Shown in pieces: positions 1-6,149 of a stretch of DNA of 11,397 bases. Position numbers and translations under genes: made by a program. Every line of letters starts with the position of its first letter. The first letter of the stretch is position 1. The notes beneath the pieces are model-generated. The model was not told the DNA's origin. It made no database searches and saw only the letters and a list, made by a program, of their open reading frames with translations. This DNA comes from Treponema sp. (GTDB taxonomy: Bacteria; Spirochaetota; Spirochaetia; Treponematales; Breznakiellaceae), in NCBI GenBank assembly GCA_031273185.1, contig JAISSG010000071.1:1-11397 (forward strand). The letters run 5' to 3'.

Positions 1-51
1 TATGTCAGGGCTATTGCAGTGAGGGCAATTGAGTTCTATGCTGATTACCAT
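1..51 (-). CDS. IS1-family InsA-like transposase subunit, N-terminal 17 residues (runs off window)
   Basis: An ATG at 51-49 opens a frame that stays open to base 1, reading MVISIELNCPHCNSPDI. The short run before a CPHC pair is how InsA-type proteins of IS1-family elements begin: a zinc finger that binds the element ends and is translated before the DDE catalytic part. The rest, including any frameshift into InsB, lies outside the window. The start sits 63 bases inside a sequence resembling the IS1 left inverted repeat, close to the spacing in IS1 itself. The Shine-Dalgarno sequence is weak (GAAAGA). With only 17 residues the family call rests on this motif plus the adjacent terminus, so it is good but not certain. 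Confidence 0.65.
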   Translation of the reverse strand, partial: MVISIELNCPHCNSPDI

Positions 52-114
52 TCTTTCATAGTATTTCTTTTTGCTCTCACTGTTATCCTAATCCATCATA
101 CTTTTCAGATCACC
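1..114 (-). mobile_element. IS1-like insertion sequence, left end (partial)
   Basis: Read on the minus strand, the sequence from 114 begins GGTGATCTGAAAAGTATGAT. Enteric IS1 begins GGTGATGCTGCCAACTTACT, so the GGTGAT..CTG terminus and the distance to the insA-like start (63 bases here, about 55 in IS1) both agree. The other end is beyond base 1, so neither the paired inverted repeat nor the target duplication can be checked. The exact terminal base (114) is inferred from this resemblance. Confidence 0.55.
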
Positions 115-167
115 TTCGATGTCTGAAATAAGGACAGACATGTGAATAATAAAACCAAACGAGCCAT
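115..167 (-). pseudogene. Start of a small gene interrupted by the IS1-like element
   Basis: An ATG at 167, preceded by GGGGG at a six-base gap, opens MARLVLLFTCLSLFQTS, a hydrophobic stretch like a signal peptide or first membrane segment. The frame reaches the presumed IS1 terminus at 114 and stops (TGA) three codons into the element. I read it as the 5' stub of a disrupted gene; its product cannot be named. It could also be chance, being only about 17 codons long. The rest of 168-319 is AT-rich and holds the promoter-like sequence noted separately; I see no other gene there. Confidence 0.3.
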
Positions 168-195
168 TTTATACCCCCAAAATTTACTTCAGCTC

Positions 196-224
196 ATTAT
201 TTTCACTATTTTATATTTAGTCAA
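196..224 (-). promoter_or_regulatory. Sigma-70-like promoter facing the IS1 insertion
   Basis: On the minus strand TTGACT (224-219) is followed after 17 bases by AATAAT (201-196). About 30 bases downstream lies a G-run (178-174) six bases before an ATG at 167. The order promoter, ribosome site, start codon is coherent. The region is very AT-rich, however, so chance matches are expected. Confidence 0.3.
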
Positions 225-323
225 GGTCCCCTTTTTTTGATATTTTCCGATTTATAAAAACTTAGCCACTATTTCGCATAACTTGTACGTGTGATGTATC
301 GTGTTCCAGCCTTTTTTAAGCGC

Positions 324-330
324 AAGGAGG
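324..330 (+). promoter_or_regulatory. Perfect Shine-Dalgarno sequence without a start codon
   Basis: AAGGAGG is a full anti-16S complement at the head of the helix-turn-helix frame. No ATG, GTG or TTG follows at a usable distance in any frame: the next bases are GACCACCGCCGCC. This suggests that the start codon of the downstream regulator has been lost or altered. Confidence 0.5.
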
Positions 331-331
331 G

Positions 332-694
332 ACCACCGCCGCCAGCAAGCCTAAAAAAATCACATCCCTTTTCTTCATCACTCAGGAACTCAAGAACATC
401 TTAGGCAAGAATCTCAAGTTTTACCGCTTTCGCAGGCAGTTTTCGCAGGCCAATCTAGCCGAGAAAGCCAATATTTCCATAACTTTTCTGTCAAACATCG
501 AACGCGGAAACAACTTTCCCCAATCCGGGACCCTGTGCAGCCTTGCCAAGGCTCTTGAAATTGAGGTTTGGGAGCTTTTTAAGGGGGAAAGGGCCGCCGA
601 TGACCAAAACGGCTTAATTGACCGTATCCTGGAGGATTTTACCAAGCACGTTAACCGCGCCTTGGCCGAAGTTACCAGGCAGTACAAGGGCTGA
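332..694 (+). CDS. XRE-family helix-turn-helix regulator, start codon unresolved (possibly broken)
   Basis: The frame is open from 320 (after TAA at 317-319) to TGA at 692-694. From about 392 it encodes a Cro/C1-type helix-turn-helix: KNILGKNLKFYRFRRQFSQ, then NLAEKANISITFLSNIERG (the recognition part), then TLCSLAKALEIEVWELF. A charged 35-residue tail follows (DRILEDFTKHVNRALAEVT) that may be helical. Such proteins bind operator DNA as dimers. No ATG, GTG or TTG occurs in this frame before the HTH, only ATC/ATT codons, although a perfect AAGGAGG lies at 324-330. An ATG at 294 is in another frame and could only join through a -1 shift at the A7 run (353-359). The 3' end overlaps the helicase gene tail-to-tail by 23 bases. 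The HTH call is firm; whether the gene is functional is open. Coordinates give the open frame after the SD, not a proven start. Confidence 0.7.
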   Translation, partial: TTAASKPKKITSLFFITQELKNILGKNLKFYRFRRQFSQANLAEKANISITFLSNIERGNNFPQSGTLCSLAKALEIEVWELFKGERAADDQNGLIDRILEDFTKHVNRALAEVTRQYKG

Positions 695-1853
695 CAACCC
701 TTCCGTTGTACAGCTCTTTGGGGTACACCGTTATTCCCAGCTTTTTTTCCAGCGCGGACAGGCGGCGCATTTCCAACTCGTCGCCGATGCTGACCATGAT
801 GCCGCGCTTCCCCGCCCGCCCCGTGCGACCGGCGCGGTGAATGTACGTTTCGCTGTTTTCACTGGTCTCAAGGGCGATAACGTGGCTGATGCCGGGTATG
901 TCCAGGCCCCGCGCCGCAAGGTCGGAGGAAACCAGCACGGCGGCTTTCCCCGATCGGAAACGGTCAATCGCCGTCTTGCGCTCTTGCTTGCCCATGCCGC
1001 CGTACAGCCCTTCCGCGGCGATGCCGCGTTTGTGCAGGGCGGCGACCAGTTTTCCCGCGTCGTAAGAGCGCCCGGTAAAAACCAGCGCCTTCTTTGGCTT
1101 CGCCGCCGCGAGAAAAGAGGCCAGCGTCTGCGTCCTCCTGCGGCTCTCGCTGAAAATCGCCCAATGCCCGATCCGCTCCCGCAGCACCTCGTGATCGTCC
1201 GTTTCCAGTACCTGCGCCCCGTCCAGCAGGGGATGAAGGGCCTCCCTGGTCCGGGCGGAAACCGTGGCGGAACAGGCGGCGACGGTTAGCCGCAATTCCT
1301 GCCCCCTGGCTTTGCCTATGATGATCTGGGCAAGCTCCCTCGTTTCCTCAAGGCACTCTTTCGCGGACAGGCGGTCGGCCTCGTCCAGCACCAGAAAACG
1401 CAGACTGTGGAATTTGAGCTTGCCCATTTTTGCCAGAAGCAACAACCTGCCCGGGTTGCCGACCGCAACCAGGGGCCTGCTTTTTTTCAGGGAGTCGATC
1501 TGCCGGCCCAGATCGGCGCTGCCGACAAGCAGGGCAACGGCGTGGTTGCCGCCCAGCAAAAGGTCGGCCTCGTTTTTGATCTGCGAGCACAGCTCAAAAG
1601 TGGGGGCGCAAACCAGCAGCGAAGGGCCGGGCCCGGGCGACTCGCCGCCAAGGCCGGCAAGCACGCGCTGGAGGGCCGGGAGAAGGTAGGCAAGGGTCTT
1701 GCCGGTGCCGGTGGCGGAGCGGAAGATCACGCTTTGCCCTTCCAAAAGCGGCTTGATCACCAGGCGCTGGACGGCTGTTGGCTGCGTGATGGCCCTTGCC
1801 GCCAGCTTCTCGGCAAAGGCTCTTTCTATGCCCAGGGCGCAAAAATCATTCAC
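672..1853 (-). CDS. DEAD-box ATP-dependent RNA helicase
   Basis: This 393-residue protein unwinds or remodels RNA duplexes in the cytoplasm using ATP. The two RecA-like domains carry the family motifs in order: a Q-motif-like start with TQPTAVQ (23-29), motif I SATGTGKT (46-53), PTFEL (84-88), GNPGR (132-136), DEAD (157-160), SAT (195-197), LVFTGRSYDA (257-266), ARGLDIPG (314-321) and HRAGRTGR (339-346). Motif Ia normally reads PTREL and the next TPGR, so two RNA-contact motifs deviate. The C-terminal tail is short, with no extra RNA-binding domain, so I give no subfamily symbol. The start is GTG at 1853, chosen because AGGAGT (1868-1863) sits nine bases upstream. That site overlaps the stop of the preceding glycosyltransferase gene, suggesting coupled translation. 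It is the last gene of the minus-strand cluster, and part of its 5' region was copied into the scar at 2865-3074. Confidence 0.9.
   Translation of the reverse strand: MNDFCALGIERAFAEKLAARAITQPTAVQRLVIKPLLEGQSVIFRSATGTGKTLAYLLPALQRVLAGLGGESPGPGPSLLVCAPTFELCSQIKNEADLLLGGNHAVALLVGSADLGRQIDSLKKSRPLVAVGNPGRLLLLAKMGKLKFHSLRFLVLDEADRLSAKECLEETRELAQIIIGKARGQELRLTVAACSATVSARTREALHPLLDGAQVLETDDHEVLRERIGHWAIFSESRRRTQTLASFLAAAKPKKALVFTGRSYDAGKLVAALHKRGIAAEGLYGGMGKQERKTAIDRFRSGKAAVLVSSDLAARGLDIPGISHVIALETSENSETYIHRAGRTGRAGKRGIMVSIGDELEMRRLSALEKKLGITVYPKELYNGRVVSPCTAW
1373..1573. repeat. Pair of 12-bp direct repeats inside the helicase gene
   Basis: GGTCGGCCTCGT occurs at 1373-1384 and again at 1562-1573, exactly 189 bases (63 codons) apart. 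In the duplicated helicase remnant (copy at 3014-3025) only one such unit is present and the DNA between is missing, so these repeats mark the ends of a past deletion in that copy. Confidence 0.85.
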
Positions 1854-1860
1854 AAAAATC

Positions 1861-2838
1861 TCACTCCTGGCCTGCGAGACTACTGCGGGGGCGGCGCTTG
1901 AAAAAATTCTTCCATTTCAAAAGCCGCTGGACGCGCCGCGCTTTTTTGCCAAGGTAAATATCCAGACCCTTAACCAAATGGGAAAAACCGTCCGGGTCTG
2001 GCTGGATCTGCTTGAAATCGTCCTTGCCGGGCCGCCTGGGGGTGTTTTTGGCAAAGCGCCTTAACCGCTCTTCTATCCGAATCAGCCGCTTCTCCAGCCA
2101 GCCAAGAAAGCCGGTGTTTTCCCGCTCTTCCGGCTTGTTAAAATTGTCGAACTCGTACTTGACCACCTCGTCGCTGCGTATCTCCCCCCGAAAAACCCGG
2201 TAGAGGTTCATCTTTATTAACTTGTTCATGTAGGCAAAGCGGCCTTCCTTCTCGAAACGGCGTATGCTTACCAGTAAGTACGCCGAGCTGAGGAAGCACA
2301 GCGGCTTGAACGAGGATGCCCGCTTGACAAAATCGTTGTCCTCGGAGACGTAAATGGTCTCGTCAAAGCCCCCTGCCCGCTCGAACAGCCACCTGGCGAC
2401 AAAAATGCAAAACCCGAACGCCTTGGGATCGATTCTCAGGCCGAGCAATATCACAAAGTTGATCATCCAGTGCAGTATCCTGTCCAGGCAGTAGCCTGAA
2501 AGCGGCCGCACCTCGCAGGTGGCAAGATCAAAATAGCGGTCCTGCATCTCATCGTACACGTTGCGGATAAAGCCCTGGGGGATGATAACGTCCGCGTCAA
2601 GAAAAAACAGAAAGTCCCCCTGGGCCACGGCAGCCCCGGCGTTCCGCCCGGTAGCGGGCAATCCCCCGTCCACCACCTGGCAGCCGTACTGGGCGGCTAT
2701 CTCCCGTGTTCGATCCTTCGAGCGGGCATCCGCCACGATGACCTCGTAATCGGCAAAATCCTGGGCCTTGATGCTGTCCAAAAGCCTCGGCAGCATTTTT
2801 TCCTCATTGAGGGCCGGGATTATTATGCTTACTTTCAT
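1861..2838 (-). CDS. Glycosyltransferase family 2, copy 1 (downstream copy of a tandem pair)
   Basis: This 325-residue GT-A fold enzyme is expected to transfer a sugar from a nucleotide donor; acceptor and sugar are unknown. Visible from the ATG at 2838: the family-2 opening KVSIIIPALNEEKMLPRLL, ADARSKDRT (36-44), GRNAGA (64-69), the metal-binding DAD (81-83) within FLFFLDADVIIP, and GGFDE..EDND (156-169), the usual site of the catalytic base. A hydrophobic stretch (about 125-150) may contact the membrane. The C-terminal third is rich in Arg/Lys/Glu and probably helical. An upstream ATG at 2871 would add 11 residues, but these come from duplication-scar DNA and the neighbouring copy also begins at MKVSIII, so 2838 is preferred. 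The Shine-Dalgarno sequence is weak. Its stop is seven bases before the helicase GTG. It is about 80% identical by eye to copy 2. Confidence 0.85.
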   Translation of the reverse strand: MKVSIIIPALNEEKMLPRLLDSIKAQDFADYEVIVADARSKDRTREIAAQYGCQVVDGGLPATGRNAGAAVAQGDFLFFLDADVIIPQGFIRNVYDEMQDRYFDLATCEVRPLSGYCLDRILHWMINFVILLGLRIDPKAFGFCIFVARWLFERAGGFDETIYVSEDNDFVKRASSFKPLCFLSSAYLLVSIRRFEKEGRFAYMNKLIKMNLYRVFRGEIRSDEVVKYEFDNFNKPEERENTGFLGWLEKRLIRIEERLRRFAKNTPRRPGKDDFKQIQPDPDGFSHLVKGLDIYLGKKARRVQRLLKWKNFFKRRPRSSLAGQE

Positions 2839-2848
2839 AGGCACCGCC

Positions 2849-2878
2849 AGTATACAATAAGCGATTAACAATTAGCAA
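2849..2878 (-). promoter_or_regulatory. Possible promoter within the duplication scar, ahead of glycosyltransferase copy 1
   Basis: TTGCTA (2878-2873) and TATACT (2854-2849) lie 18 bases apart on the minus strand. Transcription would start only about four bases before the ATG at 2838, giving an almost leaderless message. The -10 match is good but the geometry is odd, so this may be chance. Confidence 0.2.
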
Positions 2879-3074
2879 TGCCGTCAGAAGATATATTCCT
2901 TGTTATCTGTAATAACCTGCCTTCCCCGGAAACAGGCCCGGCAAGGCTGGGCTCGCCCCGGCTGACGATCTCCGCAAGTTCCCTCATTTCCCAGGCACTC
3001 TTTCGCGGACAGCGGTCGGCCTCGTTTTTGGCCTGCGAGTACAGCTCAAAAGAATGAGCGCAAAAATCATTCAC
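2865..3074 (-). pseudogene. Chimeric helicase-truA remnant (tandem-duplication scar)
   Basis: Between the two glycosyltransferase copies lies a 69-codon frame, GTG at 3074 to TAA at 2865, that matches its neighbours piecewise. It starts MNDFCA like the helicase, continues FELYSQAKNEADR (helicase FELCSQIKNEAD, residues 86-97), then a piece matching helicase nucleotides 1323-1384 on the same strand. It then crosses into MRELAEIVSRGEPSLAGP, the truA C-terminus (ELAEIISRGDRSLAGP). The order helicase start then truA end is what a tandem duplication junction should contain. The helicase Shine-Dalgarno AGGAGT has degraded to GGCAGT, so expression is doubtful. Both deletions in the helicase part are multiples of three, which is why the frame is still open; a 20-base loss in the truA part changed frame. 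I call it a remnant rather than a gene, although a short product cannot be excluded. Confidence 0.8.
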
Positions 3075-3081
3075 AAAAATT

Positions 3082-4056
3082 TCACTGCCGGCCTGCGGAT
3101 CTGCGGGGGCGGCGCTTGAAAAAATTCTTCCATTTCAAAAGCCGCTGGACGCGCCGCGCCTTTCTGTCAAGGTAAATATCCAGATCCTCAACCAAATGGG
3201 AAAAATCGTCCAGGTTTGGCTGGAGGTGCCTGAAATCGTCCTCGCTGGACTGCCTGGGGGTGTTTTTGGTAAAGCGCTTTGACCGCTCTTCAATCCGAAT
3301 CAGCCGCTCCTCCAGCCAGTCAAGAAAATCGGTGTCTTCCTGCTCTTCCGGCTTGGCAAAGTTGTCGAACTCGTACTTGACTACCTCGTCGCTGCGTATC
3401 TCCCCCTTGAAGGTTCGGTAAAGGTTCAGCTTTATTCCCTTGTTCATGTAGGCAAAGCGGCCTTCCTTCTCGAAACGGCGTATGCTCACCATTATGTACG
3501 CCGAGCTGAGGAAGTGCAGCAGCCTGAACGCGGACGCCCGCTTGACAAAATCGTTGTCCTCGGCGACGTAAATGGTCTCGTCAAAGCCCCCTACCCGCTC
3601 GAACAGCCGCCTGGTGACAAAAATGCAAAACCCGAATGCCTTGGGATCGATCCGAAGGTTGAGCAGCACCGCCAGATTTATCATCCGATGCAGTACCCGA
3701 TCCAGGCGGTAGTCGGAAAGGGGGCGTATCTCGCAGGTGGCAAGATCGAAATAGCGATCCTGCATCTCATCGTACACGTTGCGGATAAAGCCCTGGGGTA
3801 TGATAACGTCAGCGTCAAGAAAAAAGAGAAAGTCCCCCTGGGCCGCGGCAGCCCCGGCGTTCCGCCCGGCAGCGGGCAATCCCCCGTCCACCACCCGGCA
3901 GCCGTACTGGGCGGCTATCTCCCGTGTTCGATCCTTCGAATGGGCATCCGCCACGATGACTTCGTAATCGGTAAAATCCTGTATCTTGATGCTGTCCAGC
4001 AGTTTCGGCAGCATCTTCTCCTCATTGAGGGCCGGGATTATTATGCTTACTTTCAT
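3082..4056 (-). CDS. Glycosyltransferase family 2, copy 2 (truA-proximal copy)
   Basis: This 324-residue paralogue of the gene at 1861-2838 has the same layout: SIIIPALNEEKMLPKLL, ADAHSKDRT, GRNAGA, DAD in FFLDADVIIP, and GGFDETIYVAEDND. Catalytic residues are unchanged in both copies, so both could be active. Over the first 100 residues the copies differ at about eight positions. Most differences are in the C-terminal half and many change charge (G/D, K/E, R/Q), which may reflect a changed acceptor or partner, or relaxed constraint. The start is ATG at 4056; the Shine-Dalgarno sequence is weak. It follows truA after 42 pyrimidine-rich bases with no visible terminator hairpin, so co-transcription is likely. 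Its downstream neighbour is the chimeric remnant. Donor and acceptor sugars cannot be read from the sequence. Confidence 0.85.
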   Translation of the reverse strand: MKVSIIIPALNEEKMLPKLLDSIKIQDFTDYEVIVADAHSKDRTREIAAQYGCRVVDGGLPAAGRNAGAAAAQGDFLFFLDADVIIPQGFIRNVYDEMQDRYFDLATCEIRPLSDYRLDRVLHRMINLAVLLNLRIDPKAFGFCIFVTRRLFERVGGFDETIYVAEDNDFVKRASAFRLLHFLSSAYIMVSIRRFEKEGRFAYMNKGIKLNLYRTFKGEIRSDEVVKYEFDNFAKPEEQEDTDFLDWLEERLIRIEERSKRFTKNTPRQSSEDDFRHLQPNLDDFSHLVEDLDIYLDRKARRVQRLLKWKNFFKRRPRRSAGRQ

Positions 4057-4098
4057 GGGACCCGTTAGTTTAAAGAAAAGACAAAAAAACGTAAAGAA

Positions 4099-4854
4099 TC
4101 ATTCGCGGTAGTAGTCAACCTTCCACAGGAACAGGCCCTGCGGCGGCAGGGTCGGCCCGGCAAGGCTGCGGTCGCCCCGGCTGATGATCTCCGCAAGCTC
4201 CTGCGGCGGCGTTCCGCTTTCCTCGTAGCGGAGAAAGGTACCGGCAACGGAACGCACCATCTTCCACAGGAAGGCGTTGGCGCTGATCTCAAAGACCAGC
4301 CGGCCCCCGTCGTAAAAAAACGCCGCGCGGGAGATATGCCTACAGCGGCTTTTGCTTGAATCACCGGCCCCGGCGAACATCGAGCAGTCCCGCTCCCCCA
4401 GCAAGCGGCGGCAGTAGGCGTTGAGCAGGTCAAGGCGGGGGCAGCGCCAAAGCTGGAGGGCGTAGCGGCTTTCGTGGGGCAGCTCCTGCCTGCCGCAGAT
4501 AAAAAAATAGCGGTAGGTCCGCAGTTTTGCGTCAAAACGGGCGTGGAAATCGGGGCAGGCTTCTCCAGCCTCCAGCACCCGCACGTCCTGGGGCAACAGG
4601 CCGTTCAGGGCGGGGACAAAGCGATCCGCCCTGATGCTTTCGATGCCGGTATGAAAACTGGCAACCTGGCCGACGGCATGCACGCCCGAGTCGGTGCGGC
4701 CCGACCCGGCCAGGCTTACCGGGTGCCGGTGCATCTGTTCAAGGGCCGATTCGATGACGGCCTGCACGCTGCGCCGCCCGGTGTTCCCGTCCTGTTTCTG
4801 CCAGCCGCAGAAGTCCGTGCCGTCGTAGGCTATGACAAGCTTAATCGTCCGCAT
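4099..4854 (-). CDS. truA: tRNA pseudouridine synthase A (positions 38-40)
   Basis: TruA converts uridines 38-40 in the anticodon stem-loop of many tRNAs to pseudouridine. The 251-residue product has the family opening IKLVIAYDGTDFCGWQKQ (about 4-21), the catalytic motif GSGRTDSGVHA with nucleophile Asp55, FDAKLRTYRYFF in the middle, SANAFLWKMVRSVAGTFL (metal-free active-site support) and the C-terminal ELAEIISRGDRSLAGP. Length and motif order are normal for the family. The start is ATG at 4854; it lies 18 bases after the DUF2225 stop (TAG 4875-4873) with only a poor Shine-Dalgarno match, so translation may depend on the upstream gene. The last third of this gene was copied into the scar at about 2885-2982. 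Confidence 0.95.
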   Translation of the reverse strand: MRTIKLVIAYDGTDFCGWQKQDGNTGRRSVQAVIESALEQMHRHPVSLAGSGRTDSGVHAVGQVASFHTGIESIRADRFVPALNGLLPQDVRVLEAGEACPDFHARFDAKLRTYRYFFICGRQELPHESRYALQLWRCPRLDLLNAYCRRLLGERDCSMFAGAGDSSKSRCRHISRAAFFYDGGRLVFEISANAFLWKMVRSVAGTFLRYEESGTPPQELAEIISRGDRSLAGPTLPPQGLFLWKVDYYRE

Positions 4855-4872
4855 GGCAGCGCGAGGCCCAGG

Positions 4873-5730
4873 CTAGTCATTTATGGTCAGCTCCTTGTTG
4901 ATGTCGTCGTATACTTTCCGGGCCAGGTCGAGAAACGCGCTGGGCTTGTCCTTGGACGACTTGCCCAGGCCGAAAAGCTTGGCGATGGTTCTGCGGGCCG
5001 TCTCAAGGGTGGTTTTTCGCTCCGCCTGAGTCTGCGAAGCGCCGTACTTGTATTGCAGGTAGGCGCACAGGTACAGCATCCCCTCGTAGCCATAGTTCCT
5101 GTCGGTGTCGGGGCCAAAGGCCTTCATCGCCGACATGGTTTCAATTCTTTTCTCCTCGCGGACCAGGGCTTCGCTGTAGAAATACTGGGCCTTTTTCCTA
5201 AAGAGGACAGCCAGCCAGTCATAATGCTGGCGGGGGTATTTTTTGTCGATCTCGTCAAGCAGCCATGCCGCCCTGATTGCGGCAAGCCCCTGTTTGATCG
5301 TAGGCGAAATTTCCTTGTCAAAAAAATCATAGCAGCGCACAACCAGGTAAAACGAGGCGGCGCCCTCCATCAAGCCCCTGGGCCTGTGAAAATCAATGCC
5401 GGGAAATATCAGCAAAGTTTCCGCCTTGCGCCGCTGTTCGTCTTCAGCTACCCTGTCCAGCGCCTCGTTGGAAAGCAGTGGAAGATCGGCTTCCGAGGAG
5501 GCAAACCAGCACTCGGGGCAGACCAGCGCATGGTAGACAAGGGGAAACACGTCGCCGTACTTGATCGAGGGCTCGTACAGCCGGTGCAGTTCCTCGGTAA
5601 GCCCTCCGGCGATCAGCCTGCCCCCTCCCGAAAGCAGTTCCTCTTTGTGGAACGTCGCTTTGCAGGACGGGCATTCGTATTCCTTTTTCGAAATGAACGA
5701 TACTTTTAATTCCTTGTCCTCAGCGGGCAT
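4873..5730 (-). CDS. DUF2225 family zinc-ribbon protein, function unknown
   Basis: The 285-residue protein has two CPxC pairs, CPSC at 20-23 and CPEC at 71-74, which probably hold one zinc ion. Between them is GGRLIAGGLTEELHRLYEPSIKYGDVFPL, a pattern typical of DUF2225 proteins. The rest is mostly helical and TPR-like in feel (FYSEALVREEKR, AYLQYKYGASQ), ending in a Lys/Asp-rich helix. There is no signal peptide or membrane segment, so it is likely cytoplasmic. The start ATG at 5730 has a strong GGGAGG five bases upstream, and the acpS stop is 19 bases before it. DUF2225 proteins have no assigned biochemical role that I know of; the neighbours (acpS, truA) suggest only co-expression with housekeeping genes. 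Confidence 0.8.
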   Translation of the reverse strand: MPAEDKELKVSFISKKEYECPSCKATFHKEELLSGGGRLIAGGLTEELHRLYEPSIKYGDVFPLVYHALVCPECWFASSEADLPLLSNEALDRVAEDEQRRKAETLLIFPGIDFHRPRGLMEGAASFYLVVRCYDFFDKEISPTIKQGLAAIRAAWLLDEIDKKYPRQHYDWLAVLFRKKAQYFYSEALVREEKRIETMSAMKAFGPDTDRNYGYEGMLYLCAYLQYKYGASQTQAERKTTLETARRTIAKLFGLGKSSKDKPSAFLDLARKVYDDINKELTIND

Positions 5731-5749
5731 AGAGCCTCCCTTGTGGTCT

Positions 5750-6121
5750 TCAGCATTCCATTACAACCATAGCAACCGCATTGTCCCGCTCGTGCGTCAG
5801 GGACAGGTGCACGCGGTTCGCCCCGCTTTTTTGCAAGGCTTCAAGCGCGGTCCCAAAAACCTGAATCTCTGGCCGCCCGTTGTGGCTGTTCGCAACCATA
5901 ATGTCCTTGAGCACTATCCCCTCAAGCCCCGTGCCAAGCGCCTTGCCGAACGCTTCCTTTGCCGCGAAACGGGCGGCAAGGGACAGGTCCGCCCCTCCCC
6001 CCCGGGAAAGAGCCGCGGCAAGCTCCCGGGGATGAAAATAGCGCTCCAGCAAGCCAGGCTGCCGCCGCCAGCAGCTCATGCGCTGCACGTTGACAATATC
6101 GACACCGATGCCCGTTACCAA
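5750..6121 (-). CDS. acpS: Holo-[acyl-carrier-protein] synthase, TTG start
   Basis: AcpS moves 4'-phosphopantetheine from CoA to a serine of acyl carrier protein, switching on fatty-acid synthesis. The sequence shows GIGVDIVNVQR near the N-terminus (first Mg-binding Asp), RFAAKEAFGKALGTG (second metal/CoA site) and LSLTHERDNAVAMVV at the end. From the TTG at 6121 the product is 123 residues, the normal AcpS length. AAGGGG (6133-6128) precedes it by six bases, and the family signature begins three residues later. A longer frame starts at ATG 6157, overlapping the ybbR stop (ATGATTGA), but would add a Gly/Arg-rich leader not typical of AcpS and has no good ribosome site. Hence the TTG choice. 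It lies between ybbR (28-base gap) and the DUF2225 gene. Confidence 0.9.
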   Translation of the reverse strand: MVTGIGVDIVNVQRMSCWRRQPGLLERYFHPRELAAALSRGGGADLSLAARFAAKEAFGKALGTGLEGIVLKDIMVANSHNGRPEIQVFGTALEALQKSGANRVHLSLTHERDNAVAMVVMEC

Positions 6122-6149
6122 AAAAAACCCCTTGCGCCCAGCGCGGCCC

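Larger units (their letters stand above)
1323..4201. repeat. Diverged tandem duplication covering glycosyltransferase plus flanking gene ends
   Basis: Left unit: helicase 5' part (1323-1853), glycosyltransferase copy 1, truA-tail remnant (about 2885-2982). Right unit: helicase remnant (2974-3074), glycosyltransferase copy 2, truA 3' end (4099-4201). The units meet at 2974-2982 (GCAAGTTCC), where intact truA (4193-4201) and intact helicase (1330-1338) both read GCAAGCTCC, so the joint lies in a shared 9-base sequence. The spacing of 7 bases between glycosyltransferase stop and the helicase-type GTG is the same in both units. Confidence 0.85.

Noticed and set aside
120..140. Small inverted repeat TGTCTG/CAGACA next to the IS1 end
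   Set aside because: Six-base arms in AT-rich DNA are expected by chance, and there is no link to a terminator or operator.
2839..2871. An N-terminal extension of glycosyltransferase copy 1 from ATG 2871
   Set aside because: The added residues derive from scar DNA, are absent in copy 2, and the family start is MKVSIII at 2838.
4057..4098. Terminator between truA and glycosyltransferase copy 2
   Set aside because: The region is pyrimidine-rich on the coding strand but has no hairpin.
4474..5709. A 411-codon plus-strand frame opposite truA and the DUF2225 gene
   Set aside because: Antisense shadow of GC-rich genes; no motifs, while the minus-strand products are clearly recognisable.
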